This document shows, in pieces, positions 9,701 to 17,245 of a stretch of 64,000 bases of DNA. The stretch covers positions 1-64,000 of the forward strand of contig CAMDEM010000006.1 of the NCBI GenBank assembly GCA_945896675.1, written 5' to 3'. Under the pieces are notes generated by a model. It was not told the DNA's origin, made no database searches, and saw nothing but the letters and a program-made list of their open reading frames with translations. Numbering within the stretch: the stretch's first letter is position 1; each line of letters opens with the position of its first letter. A program made the translations under genes and the position numbers. The DNA comes from Cyanobium sp. NIES-981. Lineage in GTDB: Bacteria > Cyanobacteriota > Cyanobacteriia > PCC-6307 > Cyanobiaceae.

Positions 9701-10574
9701 CGAGACGTTCGCGTTCAGCTTGCGCCAGACGATTTCGCTTAGCTCCTAGATCTTTTGCCGTTGCTATCTGGTCGTGAATAACTCTTGCTATTCTTTCCAA
9801 TTCTTGGCGTTTTTCTTGTAAGATTGTTAATCGCTTAAGTTCTTTTTCCGCCAGGCGATCCCTCTCGATACGATCATTTTCTGCCTGAGCGAGGCGTTCG
9901 AGATCAGCTTGCGCTAGACGATCGCCTTCGATGCGATTGCTTTCTGCTTTGGCGAGGCGCTCGCGCTCGGTTTGCGCCAGCCGATTCTGTTCGATTCGAT
10001 CGTTTTCTGCTTTCGCTAGACGTTCAAGTTCCGCTTGCACGAGGCGATCCCGCTCGATGCGTTCGCTTTCTGCTTTCGTTAGACGCTCAAGTTCTGCTTT
10101 GGCGAGGCGTTCGCGCACAGTCTGTGCCAGGCGATCACGTTCGGTGCGATCACTTAGTGCTTTTTCTAGCTGCTCAAGTTCTGTTTTGGCGAGGCGTTCG
10201 CGCTCAGTCTGTGCCAGGCGACCCAGCTCTATAGTCTTATCGACTGTTCTGGATGTACTTACGCTTTTGTCTTGCAGGAATATCTGCGGCTTAGAAGAAT
10301 TTTCTTTGCTCTCTACAAGCTCAATGGATCCCTGATCGTTTCCGCTCTTTAAATTTATCTCTATATTTGTTGGATTCGCGACTAAGTTCGTTGGGGTTGC
10401 CTGTTGTCCTTTTTTAAGCTCAACTTTTTTTCTCGTAGCATCAAATCTGACAACTTTGCTCTGTTTATTGCCAGAAAGATGTTTGCTTGAATCGCAGCTC
10501 ACTATGGAGCACAAAGGTGCTATGAGAACCAGTGCGAGTAGTAGTTTTGAATGCAGAGCCTGGGGCGAGCCCAT
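6774..10574 (-). CDS. Coiled-coil repeat lipoprotein with C-terminal TPRs
   Basis: The open frame reaches 10676, but ATG at 10574 gives a lipoprotein signal peptide: MGSPQ, a hydrophobic core LLLALVLIAPL and the lipobox IVSC. I therefore prefer that start, giving about 1266 residues. After a spacer comes a very long charged alpha-helical tract made of 21-residue (three-heptad) units of the type ERLAKAESDRIEQDRLAQ, extending over roughly 750 residues. The C-terminal 290 residues contain two TPR blocks, each ending in an acidic GLGD or LLGD segment followed by W. This predicts a lipid-anchored rod projecting a TPR scaffold. It could structure the envelope or present partners from the neighbouring surface cassette; that role is inference. 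Confidence 0.82.
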   Translation of the reverse strand: MGSPQALHSKLLLALVLIAPLCSIVSCDSSKHLSGNKQSKVVRFDATRKKVELKKGQQATPTNLVANPTNIEINLKSGNDQGSIELVESKENSSKPQIFLQDKSVSTSRTVDKTIELGRLAQTERERLAKTELEQLEKALSDRTERDRLAQTVRERLAKAELERLTKAESERIERDRLVQAELERLAKAENDRIEQNRLAQTERERLAKAESNRIEGDRLAQADLERLAQAENDRIERDRLAEKELKRLTILQEKRQELERIARVIHDQIATAKDLGAKRNRLAQAERERLDKAESERIEQDRLAQTERERLANAELERLAKAERESLARAENDRIEQNRLAQAERERLAKAERESLARAESDRIERDRLAQAERESLAKAESDRIEREQLAQAERERLAKAESDRIEQDRIAQTKRERLTNAEIERLAKAESDRIEQDRLAQAERERLAKAESDRIEQDRLAKTERERLAKAESDRIERDRLAQAERESLAKAESDRIEQDRLAQAERERLAKAESNRIEREQLAQAERERLAKAESDRIEQERIAQTKRERLTNAEIERLAKAESDRIEQDRLAQAERERLAKAELERIANAENARIERDRLAQAERETLAKAENDRIEQNRLAQAERERLAKAESDRIEQNRLAKAERENFAKAESDRIEQNRLAQAERERLAKAESDRIEQNRLAQAERETLAKAENDRIERDRLAQAERERLAKAELERIANAENARIERDRLAQAERERLSKAESERIEHNRLAQADRERLAKPELERIANAENARIERDRLAQAERERLAKAESERIEHNRLAQAERERLAKAELERIANAENARIERDRLAQAERERLAKAESDRIEQDRLAQAERKRLAKAESERIARAELERDRLAQAQREPMRTNNIQAPDKTRNEPPVLSIFTERMGIFNRQISVATIKLERMIEIPNSLVDGAATNSTQLKEVPANNNFMVDVDQLVNMQKEIRKLDALIALNPLNSDTYYKRGNMNYSISDLAKASYDYSKSIELNPKNSAAWINRGAIRRKSGDIDGAISDYDQAARLKPEDPDSYRNRGIAKEQAGNLDGALSDWEKAALLGDREASQWVAMARPQATDLAVETMIAIHSREPAVSPASNTNNLTTSPSKYNKSSTGAKIALRSNTNDVHLLFQLGTKSLREGRPEQAIANFTKILELTPQSAKAIFNRAVAKRQAGDLNGALKDYDSVIKISPKDNQAYRNRGIVKQLLGSQIGACADWGIASGLGDLEVREWIRDECR
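7905..10230 (-). repeat. 63-bp tandem coding repeats (21-residue coiled-coil units)
   Basis: Near-identical 63-bp units follow one another, some lengthened by an additional heptad of the LERIANA type. Each encodes three heptads of a coiled coil. The + strand reads repeatedly gcgttcgcg, gcttgcgcc and gatgcgatcgctttctgc. The octamer GCGATCGC (the cyanobacterial HIP1 palindrome) lies in many units, at SDRI codons. High identity predicts recombination and copy-number change. The opposite strand stays open here only because of composition. Confidence 0.9.
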
Positions 10575-11178
10575 TTGCCCATGACGGCATCGGCCTTTGA
10601 TTATAAACCCCACTGTGTCCCTTCGCAAGCACTTTTTTGTGCCTTTCCCCATTCCTAGCTTGCTTCCCCTATCCAAGGGTGAGCTCCACGACTAGAGATT
10701 CGGTGAGCCCACGTTTTGTTGGGTGCCCGGCTTAACTTTTTTGTCTAGCCCGGCATTCTTGTGAGATTGCCACTTTGGGCCTTTGTTTGCTTGTCCTTTG
10801 GTTGATTTGTTTGTAAATGTTCTTCCTGCCGTTTTTGATTCTTGACGTTAAGTGCTTCGTTGCGATACCAGTGTCTGCGCTGCTAGTGTTCGGCCGTTTC
10901 TTTGCATTGTCGTTTTAGCTGTCAATTTCCCGCTCATTTACTGTCTCTAGACTTAGTACTATTGTATTCCTTCGGGGATGGCAGAGTTCTTTGTGCCTGG
11001 AACCTTTTCCTGTCTTTCCAGGAATTTGATTTTACCGTTTGCTTTGGTTTATGTTTCTGGTGATATTCACTCATCGATTGATTTTGCCCCTTATCATGCT
11101 TAAAGCTGTTAGACCTGATTATGATATTGTCCAGACACGGTGCTTCTCTATTTTAAGATTAAGACTAGATTTTTAACC
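10575..11178. other. Gene-free AT-rich stretch of about 600 bp
   Basis: This lies between the coiled-coil lipoprotein gene and the terminator of the secreted cassette. The + strand is markedly T-rich and the minus strand A-rich. No ORF with a recognisable product, tRNA or strong hairpin was seen. It must hold the promoter and leader of the minus-strand lipoprotein gene, unless that gene starts further upstream (open to 10676). No confident -10/-35 pair could be picked by eye. Confidence 0.6.
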
Positions 11179-11206
11179 AAAAAAAAAGGGTGCCAGAGGC
11201 ACCCTT
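11179..11206 (-). terminator. Rho-independent terminator of the secreted-protein cassette
   Basis: A perfect 9-bp stem (AAGGGTGCC with GGCACCCTT) closes a 3-base loop. Read on the minus strand it is followed by nine T residues. It sits about 20 bases beyond the stop of the last minus-strand cassette gene, so transcription from about 16 kb probably ends here. Confidence 0.92.
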
Positions 11207-11228
11207 AGGATTAACTTTTCCTTCCGTC

Positions 11229-12593
11229 CTATTGGGGAAGGCTGATAACTGGACCGACCAATGCGGCTGTACCTGTTTCGGCTGCACCAGTAGCTGTCTT
11301 CCCTGCTGCGGCATCAAGGAGAACATTAAACCTGCCATTGACGGAGGCACCCATAAGCGTTCCGCTGGAATCAGCTTGAAGCTTAACAGTGTCAGCTCCG
11401 AAGGCCTGCATGAATGCACTTGCAGACTGGGAATTGGACTGGTTAGCCATAGACACAGTGTTCAAGCTACCGCCGGCTGAACCGCTGGCAGTCGCGTTAT
11501 TCTCCATGAGCTGGTTTCTGATGCGCGTCGCGACATCAACGTTGAAAGCAGATTCCGGAGCAGCGTTAAGTGTAGCAATCGAGCCCACACCTGTCACAGT
11601 GACAGTTGCGTTGCTTTCATTGCTCGCTGTCCCAGATGAAGCTGCCGCCTTAGTCAAGGCAGAAAACTTGTCATCTGAGAAGAGTTTCTTTGCTTCTTCG
11701 TACGAACCAGTCGAATTACCGCTTGCAAGAGCATCACCAGTTGCAGCGTTATAAACTAGGCCAATTGCATCGGCCTTGAGCCTTTCAGCCTCAGTGTTGA
11801 TTTTACCACCAGTACCGGCCACTTCTGTGAATTTAGCACTGTATTCGGCATAGCTATTGCCAAACTTAGTGTTTGCTTCCTCAGTTGCCTTTGATTGGTT
11901 TTCTGCAGAAGCTGATGCAGATGCCCCAATCTGGGAGGAACTCTTGTTAGAGGTTATGAATTCACCGCTGATGATGCCATTGCCGGAAGCACCATTCTGG
12001 GATGAACTGGTAGCAGCCTCAGTTGTGTTGGCAAAAGCTTCCTGGGTTTGCTTGTCAAGAAAGGATTTCTTGTTAGCTTCGTAGGAGGCCTGTGTTTTAA
12101 ATTCTACCTTATCTGAATCAGCGGCAGAAACAGTACTACCGACCACGGTTGCCCCAGCCCGGTCGGTGTATTCTTTCCAGCTATCGCCAAACTCTTCAGT
12201 TGTCTTTTGGTTGGCGATGGTGTTTGCAGCTGATGCTGCAGCTTCCGAAGCGGCCTGGGTGTTGGCAGCGCTGGACGAGGTACCAATTGTTTGCTGGAGT
12301 TGAGCGCCAGCACCCAACTGCAGAAGGGCGTTCGCGTCAACCATGTAATCGGCGGTGGCCGATGCCGAAGCGTTCACACCAAATTGGGTCGCAGAACCCA
12401 CGGAGAACGAGTTAGCAGTTGAAGACGAGTTGTTGAACTGAGCTGTTCCTTCACCAGAAAAGCTCACAACACCGGGGGTCACGGCGTTGATCATGAACAT
12501 TTTACCGGGATCGCCGGGGGAGGCCATCTGGGCAAGGGCAGGAGAGGCTGATGCGCTTAGTGCGGCCAGCAGCATTGGTAGGCGACGTTTCAT
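11229..12593 (-). CDS. Secreted Ala/Ser/Asn-rich protein, last gene of the cassette
   Basis: The frame begins with TTG at 12602, but ATG at 12593 starts the signal peptide directly (MKRRLPMLLAAL) and gives 454 residues. Cleavage is expected after PALA, leaving Gln as first mature residue. The mature protein is low in Cys and rich in Ala, Ser, Asn and Thr. It carries an early TQFGVNASAS motif shared with its cassette relatives and two related internal stretches (FGDSWKEY and FGNSYAEY) that suggest an internal duplication. The composition suits a fibrous or matrix protein, but no known fold is recognised. A gap of about 128 bp with a 12-bp palindrome separates it from the gene upstream; a strong terminator follows. 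Confidence 0.78.
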   Translation of the reverse strand: MKRRLPMLLAALSASASPALAQMASPGDPGKMFMINAVTPGVVSFSGEGTAQFNNSSSTANSFSVGSATQFGVNASASATADYMVDANALLQLGAGAQLQQTIGTSSSAANTQAASEAAASAANTIANQKTTEEFGDSWKEYTDRAGATVVGSTVSAADSDKVEFKTQASYEANKKSFLDKQTQEAFANTTEAATSSSQNGASGNGIISGEFITSNKSSSQIGASASASAENQSKATEEANTKFGNSYAEYSAKFTEVAGTGGKINTEAERLKADAIGLVYNAATGDALASGNSTGSYEEAKKLFSDDKFSALTKAAASSGTASNESNATVTVTGVGSIATLNAAPESAFNVDVATRIRNQLMENNATASGSAGGSLNTVSMANQSNSQSASAFMQAFGADTVKLQADSSGTLMGASVNGRFNVLLDAAAGKTATGAAETGTAALVGPVISLPQ

Positions 12594-12605
12594 TGCTTGC
12601 AAGCA
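12594..12605. promoter_or_regulatory. 12-bp perfect palindrome directly upstream of a start codon
   Basis: TGCTTGCAAGCA is self-complementary and abuts the ATG at 12593 of the last cassette gene, in the position where a ribosome binding site would be; no purine-rich site is seen there. It could be an operator or a small hairpin affecting translation, or chance. Only the symmetry is observed. Confidence 0.35.
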
Positions 12606-12721
12606 GGATGAATGCCGATAATTTCGGCCTGATTATTCTAATGCATCGATGCTGCTGCAGGGGTGCTGCGGATCAAAATGTTTTCAAATTAAAAAAACTT
12701 TTACATTTCTCAACCATTCCG

Positions 12722-13372
12722 CTAATTCTTGATCGCTTCAATCTTGGGTTTGGTAGCTCTTGATACGGTTGCCTTTCTTCGTTTGCTTTCTTGGATTTGA
12801 AGAAGTGCCTTCGCCCTCAGCACGGTGAGTGGTGGTTCTCCGGATTTGATGACGCAGCGGGATAGGGTTGGGAACTTATCTGAATCAACCAAAATTCCTT
12901 CAATATCAAGTGCTGCACAAGCGCGAATCATTGAAAGATCAGATGAAATTTCTCTGTCCCTAGCTATTTGTTCGGCTAGGCGTTTACAGTCCCTCTGGAT
13001 TGTTGATCCAAAAGGCAACAGCACCCCAATATTTGCATTATAATTTTGGGTATATTGTGAGCTGCTAGCATCAAATGTGTCGGTTGTGCTGCCCAAGTTT
13101 TGCCCCGTACCACCACCTACATAGAACGTTGGGGTTCTGCAGAAAATACCTGGCCCAAATCCCATTTCGTTGCTCCATTGGTTATTGGTTTGATAGTTGA
13201 TATTTGTACCACCTGTTGTATTTGTTGAAACGGCCGATGACGGGTTTGAGTTGTTAGTTACAACTGCACTCTGCGCGTAACTCTTTGTTGCGCAGATTGC
13301 AAGACTCGCACTTGCAAGTAAAATTGATGCGACCCAGTGGTCCTTCCGTTTTGTTTTTTTCGCTAGAGTCAT
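12722..13372 (-). CDS. Secreted protein of the cassette, unknown function
   Basis: 216 residues. The signal peptide (KKTKRK, hydrophobic ASILLASASLAI, cleavage after KSYA) leaves Gln as first mature residue. The first half is rich in Asn, Thr, Ser and Gly. The second half is a more ordinary folded segment containing RDCKRLAEQI, ACAALDIEGI and RCVIKSG, with three cysteines, and ends in a basic tail. It starts 3 bases beyond the stop of the upstream cassette gene, so co-translation is likely. No family recognised. The Cys-containing half distinguishes it from its low-complexity neighbours. Confidence 0.78.
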   Translation of the reverse strand: MTLAKKTKRKDHWVASILLASASLAICATKSYAQSAVVTNNSNPSSAVSTNTTGGTNINYQTNNQWSNEMGFGPGIFCRTPTFYVGGGTGQNLGSTTDTFDASSSQYTQNYNANIGVLLPFGSTIQRDCKRLAEQIARDREISSDLSMIRACAALDIEGILVDSDKFPTLSRCVIKSGEPPLTVLRAKALLQIQESKRRKATVSRATKPKIEAIKN

Positions 13373-13375
13373 GAC

Positions 13376-14086
13376 TTAGAAGGAGCTCATAAACGCGTTT
13401 ACGAAATTAGACGTTGTAATGTCTGCTTGGAAGCGGGTGGCTGTTTGTGCATTTGCCGATGCGTTACCCGTTGAGTATCCTGTGACCACTTTCTGATTTC
13501 CTTGCTCATCAAGGGTAATGACCGGAAGTACTTCAGTTTTGAATTGTGAGCCATTCTCTGATTCTGATGTGCCTTTGAAGCGGAGATCCTGCATGGCTCC
13601 AAAACCCTCAGCTGAAAAATCTGCGTTTGATGCGGAACTCCCATTTTCCATAAACTTATCTGACGTTGTTTGTTGCTTGGCGTCTGTATATTCTTCCGTA
13701 GTCTTTCCGTCTTTGTTTTTGGTTTGAATTGTTTCGGAAGTTATTTTAATATTAATTGGTGCATCGGAGGCCTTTGATCCAATCGCCTGGATACTCGTGT
13801 TGTATCCAGTATCATTTGCTGTATTCGAATTAAATGCATTGAGCACCAGGGATGCTGATGAGCTGGTGTTGTAATTTGGCGAACTTTGTGCACTACTGTT
13901 GACGCCAAACGTGCTCGTAACTCCTACTCCAACTGAGCTTGAGGTCCCTGTGCTCTGGTTCATGCGACATTCAGAAGCTGAACATTGGGACTGGGCCCAG
14001 GATGAATTTTGATGACAGAGTGCAAACAATGCGAAACTTGTAATTAAGCTTGAAGCTCTCTTCAATTTGGCTTGTGCTTTTGCCAT
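13376..14086 (-). CDS. Secreted Ser/Asn-rich protein of the cassette
   Basis: 236 residues. The signal peptide (KAQAKLKR, SFALFALC, cleavage after SSWA) leaves Gln first in the mature chain. It shares three segments with the gene immediately upstream: STFGVNSSA, MQDLRFKG...TEVLP and the end SNFVNAFMSSF. The two are therefore paralogues. A pair of cysteines lies just after the cleavage site. The rest is Ser-, Thr- and Asn-rich. Spacing of 8 bp to the upstream gene and 3 bp to the downstream gene indicates one operon. Function unknown; secreted structural or surface component is inference. Confidence 0.78.
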   Translation of the reverse strand: MAKAQAKLKRASSLITSFALFALCHQNSSWAQSQCSASECRMNQSTGTSSSVGVGVTSTFGVNSSAQSSPNYNTSSSASLVLNAFNSNTANDTGYNTSIQAIGSKASDAPINIKITSETIQTKNKDGKTTEEYTDAKQQTTSDKFMENGSSASNADFSAEGFGAMQDLRFKGTSESENGSQFKTEVLPVITLDEQGNQKVVTGYSTGNASANAQTATRFQADITTSNFVNAFMSSF

Positions 14087-14094
14087 GACCGTAG

Positions 14095-14649
14095 TTAGTT
14101 TGCGGCGAAGTTGCGGATAAATGTATTTACAAAGCTTGATTCTGTAGAGTTAACTGTTATTGATGTGCTCGTCGTTCCGGTTGACGACGCATTTGCATTT
14201 CCTATCTCGGGTATTGTGCAATTGATGGCCGAGGCTGGACAGATTTCTGCATCGGTCTTGGGAATGATTTTTACTTCATACCGGGTTCCTTCTCCAAAGT
14301 TTACCCTCTGCATTCCAGAAACACCCACGGTTTGGCCGATTCCTTCGCCGCCCCCGCTCGTCATATAACCTGAAGATCCATCCTTGTTTTCTTGGATGGA
14401 TGTACTTCCAGCTCCAACTACCATGTTCCCGTAGGTTTCAACACTAAAATCCGGTGTTCGCGAGGCACTGGTTTGGATGCCGTGGGTACTATTAACTGTA
14501 ATCGTGAAGGAGTTTGAACTTCCACGCGATTCATTGTTGGTATTTTCGTTCAGTTGAGCATTCGCTGAGAGCCAAGTAATCATCGTTACGCCACCAAGAA
14601 GGATAGTCCCGAGGAGCGCCCTTTTCAGTGGCAAAGTTTTCATGGCCAT
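14095..14649 (-). CDS. Secreted protein of the cassette, paralogue of the next gene
   Basis: The open frame is longer, but ATG at 14649 lies 2 bases past the stop of the LysM gene and directly begins the signal peptide (MAMKTLPLKRALLG), so it is the likely start; 184 residues. Cleavage after SANA leaves Gln first. Segments STHGIQTSAS, MQRVNFGEG...VKIIP and the end SSFVNTFIRNF match the 236-residue neighbour. Two cysteines lie near residues 130-140. It is Ser/Thr/Asn-rich elsewhere. No known domain seen; role inferred only from context. Confidence 0.78.
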   Translation of the reverse strand: MAMKTLPLKRALLGTILLGGVTMITWLSANAQLNENTNNESRGSSNSFTITVNSTHGIQTSASRTPDFSVETYGNMVVGAGSTSIQENKDGSSGYMTSGGGEGIGQTVGVSGMQRVNFGEGTRYEVKIIPKTDAEICPASAINCTIPEIGNANASSTGTTSTSITVNSTESSFVNTFIRNFAAN

Positions 14650-14651
14650 GG

Positions 14652-16001
14652 TCAGCGGAAGGCGTTGGTGAAGTTTCGGGCAAAGATCGGGGTTAGGGAC
14701 CCCTCGATGGCGTAGGTCACCTCGAACGAAGTGTAGGCTCCATAATCCGCCAATTCTAGCTCTGCAGCGAGAGGCTTGGCAGGCGGGAGAATTGTTGAGC
14801 CAATAGGGCGAAGCCCTGGAATTTGCAGCTGGCGGCTGGATGCGAACACCTGTTCTGGATCTGTCAAACCATTCAACTCCATTAACCATCCTACACTGAT
14901 CCCATACCGTTTTGCAATGATGGTCGGCGTTTCGCCAATTTGGGAATCGTAAAGCCCAACTGTGCTTAGGTCAGACGGAACTACTAGATTTGTCCCCGTA
15001 ATGTCAATATCTGCCGACGGAAGATTGTTGACTTTTACCAATGCTTCAACTGTGGTCCCGTACTGGGAGGCAATATCGGCAAGGGTCTGGTTTGTAGCAA
15101 CTCTTAGTGTTCCGACGGTTTGATTGTTGGTCGCAAACGCAGATAGGGAACTTGTTTTTCCTGTGCTTGGATTGGCATTTTTATTAAAGCCAAGGATTGT
15201 AAATTTTGAATCGGTCTGAGTTGTACCAGTGCCTTGTGTGTTGGAAATGTCAATAACATTGTCGCTTTCTGATGACTTTCCGTATCCAATGTACTCAATT
15301 TTGGAGTCAACGACTTTGTCTGATTGCCAAGCTAGTGAGTTTGGCTTTGTGTCGGATGACACGGCTTTGGCGAATATTTCCTTGATGTTGATTGGTCTTG
15401 TTTTTGAATCTAGCTCTCTTTCCATCGAGATGATGTGTAGCCCTTGGGTTTTGGGTTTTCCTAGCTCGTCTTTTGCTAGAATTAGCGAATTAATTCGTTC
15501 GTAACCTTCCGTGAATTGTACGTTGGTATAGGGCTTGGTGGGATCGTTTGGGTTTTCTTTTCTAATCACTTCAACGAGTTGAGGTGGGTTAAGTAGTATT
15601 TGTTTGAGCTCTTGATTGATTTCGCCCCTTTGGATGGTTCTTGTAGTGGCTTCTGAAGTTATGGTTGGGCTATCCCTTTGAATCAGGAGTGTGGGAGCCC
15701 ATAACCGCCTTTCTCCTGCTACGAACAAATTCCCACTAACGCCGTTATCATTTTGGATGGGGTTTAATTCGCTGGTGACATCTGAAGAGGCAGCCCCAAC
15801 ATTTATTGTTCCACCCGCTACACTCGCGGATCCCCCGGATCGAAGTCCCGAAACAGAAGCGTTACTCATGCGGAGATTGTCCCTGTTCGAGCTTCTGAAG
15901 CTCATCCCCCCTTCTGTGATCTGTTGGCATTGACCAGCTGAGGCGCATGCGGCCAAGCCCATGCAAGCACTGAGGGTTCTCTTCAGAATGGATTTCGCCA
16001 T
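14652..16001 (-). CDS. Secreted LysM-domain protein, first gene of the cassette
   Basis: 449 residues with an N-terminal signal peptide (KSILKRTLSACMGLAACASA). Two LysM domains are visible at about 305-350 (TLADIASQYGTTVEALVKVNNL) in shape, and about 357-400 (TPTIIAKRYGISVGWLMELNGL), both with the typical I-A-x-xYG and LxxxN-x-L spacing. LysM binds peptidoglycan or other N-acetylglucosamine polymers, so this protein may anchor the cassette products to the wall. The end (IFARNFTNAFR) resembles the FVNAF ends of the next two proteins. Composition is AT-richer than the core genes right of 16.2 kb. Four secreted genes follow. Confidence 0.82.
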   Translation of the reverse strand: MAKSILKRTLSACMGLAACASAGQCQQITEGGMSFRSSNRDNLRMSNASVSGLRSGGSASVAGGTINVGAASSDVTSELNPIQNDNGVSGNLFVAGERRLWAPTLLIQRDSPTITSEATTRTIQRGEINQELKQILLNPPQLVEVIRKENPNDPTKPYTNVQFTEGYERINSLILAKDELGKPKTQGLHIISMERELDSKTRPINIKEIFAKAVSSDTKPNSLAWQSDKVVDSKIEYIGYGKSSESDNVIDISNTQGTGTTQTDSKFTILGFNKNANPSTGKTSSLSAFATNNQTVGTLRVATNQTLADIASQYGTTVEALVKVNNLPSADIDITGTNLVVPSDLSTVGLYDSQIGETPTIIAKRYGISVGWLMELNGLTDPEQVFASSRQLQIPGLRPIGSTILPPAKPLAAELELADYGAYTSFEVTYAIEGSLTPIFARNFTNAFR

Positions 16002-16162
16002 TTACCCAGCATATCCGTACCTGATTTTACACCAAGATTCTGCCAGTGGTGATCTTTGCCTGCTTTGCCCGAATGTGTCTTCTAGTCTTTCCCCGCGTTT
16101 TTCCGCTTTAGGTAGGGTTTTCAGCTGTTTCTTCGTGCTTTGTCTACTCAGGTGAGTGATCC

Positions 16163-16573
16163 TTAAAACCTTGGCTTGTAACGGGTGTAAGCCTGATGGA
16201 TGTATCCCATGATACTGGTTCTCGATATTTCACCTTCGCATTTCAACACAGTTCTGCGTCCCATCGGTGTGAGCCTGACCCGGTGGGTGAGGCCCTGGCC
16301 GTCCACCTCTCGCCTGAGAACCCCGAGTTTGATGAGCCAATTCCAATGGGCTTCAACCCGTTCAGGAGTCATGGTCTTGGTGCAGAGCCTAAGGGCATCG
16401 TGGCGGCGGCAGAGCTCGCCGCTACTGAGGGCTTGCTGCCCTACTTCCTCATAGAAAGCCCGGCGAAAAGGCAGGCAGCGCAGCGCCTTGGCCGCCCGCC
16501 TTATGGCCTGTTCGTCGTTGAGTAGGTCAGCGATGCTGCCTTTACCTAGCTCCGGGTTGTTCTGTAGTTGCAT
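16163..16573 (-). CDS. Npun_F0494-like conserved cyanobacterial protein
   Basis: The frame is open further upstream, but ATG at 16573 (MQLQNNPELG) avoids running into the divergent maf gene and gives 136 residues. The chain is mainly helical with a winged-helix look: RRAFYEEVGQQALSS, then a region ending RVRLTPMGRRTVLKCEGE. I recognise it as resembling the Npun_F0494 family of cyanobacterial proteins of unknown function. It is GC-rich like the core, so the compositional boundary lies between it and the LysM gene. It is divergent from maf with 32 bp between starts. Confidence 0.7.
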   Translation of the reverse strand: MQLQNNPELGKGSIADLLNDEQAIRRAAKALRCLPFRRAFYEEVGQQALSSGELCRRHDALRLCTKTMTPERVEAHWNWLIKLGVLRREVDGQGLTHRVRLTPMGRRTVLKCEGEISRTSIMGYIHQAYTRYKPRF

Positions 16574-16605
16574 AGGAGAGATTCTCGCTGATTCCCCCCC
16601 CTCCC

Positions 16606-17193
16606 ATGCTTGTGCTTGCCTCAGCCTCACCGGCGCGCCGCCGCCTGCTCGAGCAGGCCGCCATTCCCCATCGGGTACGGGTGAGCGGGGTTGATGAGGA
16701 GGCAATCAGGGCCAGCGATCCAGCTGTTTTGGTGCAGCTGCTGGCCCAGGCCAAGGCCGAGGCCGTGGATCAGGCGCTCCAGGTCGAGGAATCCAGTGCC
16801 GCTGCCTGGGGGGTGTTGGGCTGCGACTCGCTGTTGGTTTTTGAGGGTGAGGTATTCGGTAAGCCCGCGGATCAGGCGGAGGCGATCGCCCGCTGGCGCC
16901 GTATGGCTGGCGGCGTTGGCGAGCTGCTGACGGGCCACTGCTTGCTAAGGGGAAACGGCTTGCTACGGGGTAATGGCCTGCTGGAGCTTGAAACGGTGAC
17001 CACCCGTGTGCACTTTGCGGTCCTCAGTGCTGCGGAGATCGAGGCCTATGTGGCCACCGGGGAACCGCTGGCTTGCGCCGGTGGATTTGCCCTGGAGGGG
17101 CGAGGCGGCCTTGCGGTGGAGCGCCTAGAAGGCTGTTTTAGCAACGTGATCGGGCTGAGTTTGCCCCTGCTGCGGCGATGGTTGAACCCATGA
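16606..17193 (+). CDS. maf: Maf-family nucleotide pyrophosphatase
   Basis: 195 residues. The N-terminal [12 protein letters not shown] is the Maf signature, followed by VSGVDEEAI, a KAEAV stretch, the [10 protein letters not shown] strand with the catalytic Asp, and KPADQAEAI. Maf proteins hydrolyse non-canonical nucleoside triphosphates to monophosphates in the cytoplasm. Length is typical. A short [20 protein letters not shown] duplication near residues 110-120 is a local insertion. The stop is at 17193, just before the psbC terminator on the other strand. Confidence 0.92.
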   Translation: MLVLASASPARRRLLEQAAIPHRVRVSGVDEEAIRASDPAVLVQLLAQAKAEAVDQALQVEESSAAAWGVLGCDSLLVFEGEVFGKPADQAEAIARWRRMAGGVGELLTGHCLLRGNGLLRGNGLLELETVTTRVHFAVLSAAEIEAYVATGEPLACAGGFALEGRGGLAVERLEGCFSNVIGLSLPLLRRWLNP

Positions 17194-17220
17194 AAAAGCC
17201 CCCGCCTTGCGGCGAGGGCT
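17193..17220 (-). terminator. psbC terminator
   Basis: AGCCCCCGCC and GGCGAGGGCT form a 10-bp stem with one mismatch around TTGC. On the minus strand the hairpin is followed by five T residues, and it lies 25 bases beyond the psbC stop. On the + strand there is no T-run, so it should act mainly for psbC. Confidence 0.88.
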
Positions 17221-17245
17221 GGGAGACGACAGTCGCTGAAATGAA

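Noticed and set aside
7905..10230. CRISPR array
   Set aside because: The 63-bp repeats are in frame, have no unique spacers and encode a continuous coiled coil.
17193..17220. The psbC terminator acting also for maf
   Set aside because: On the + strand the stem is not followed by T residues.
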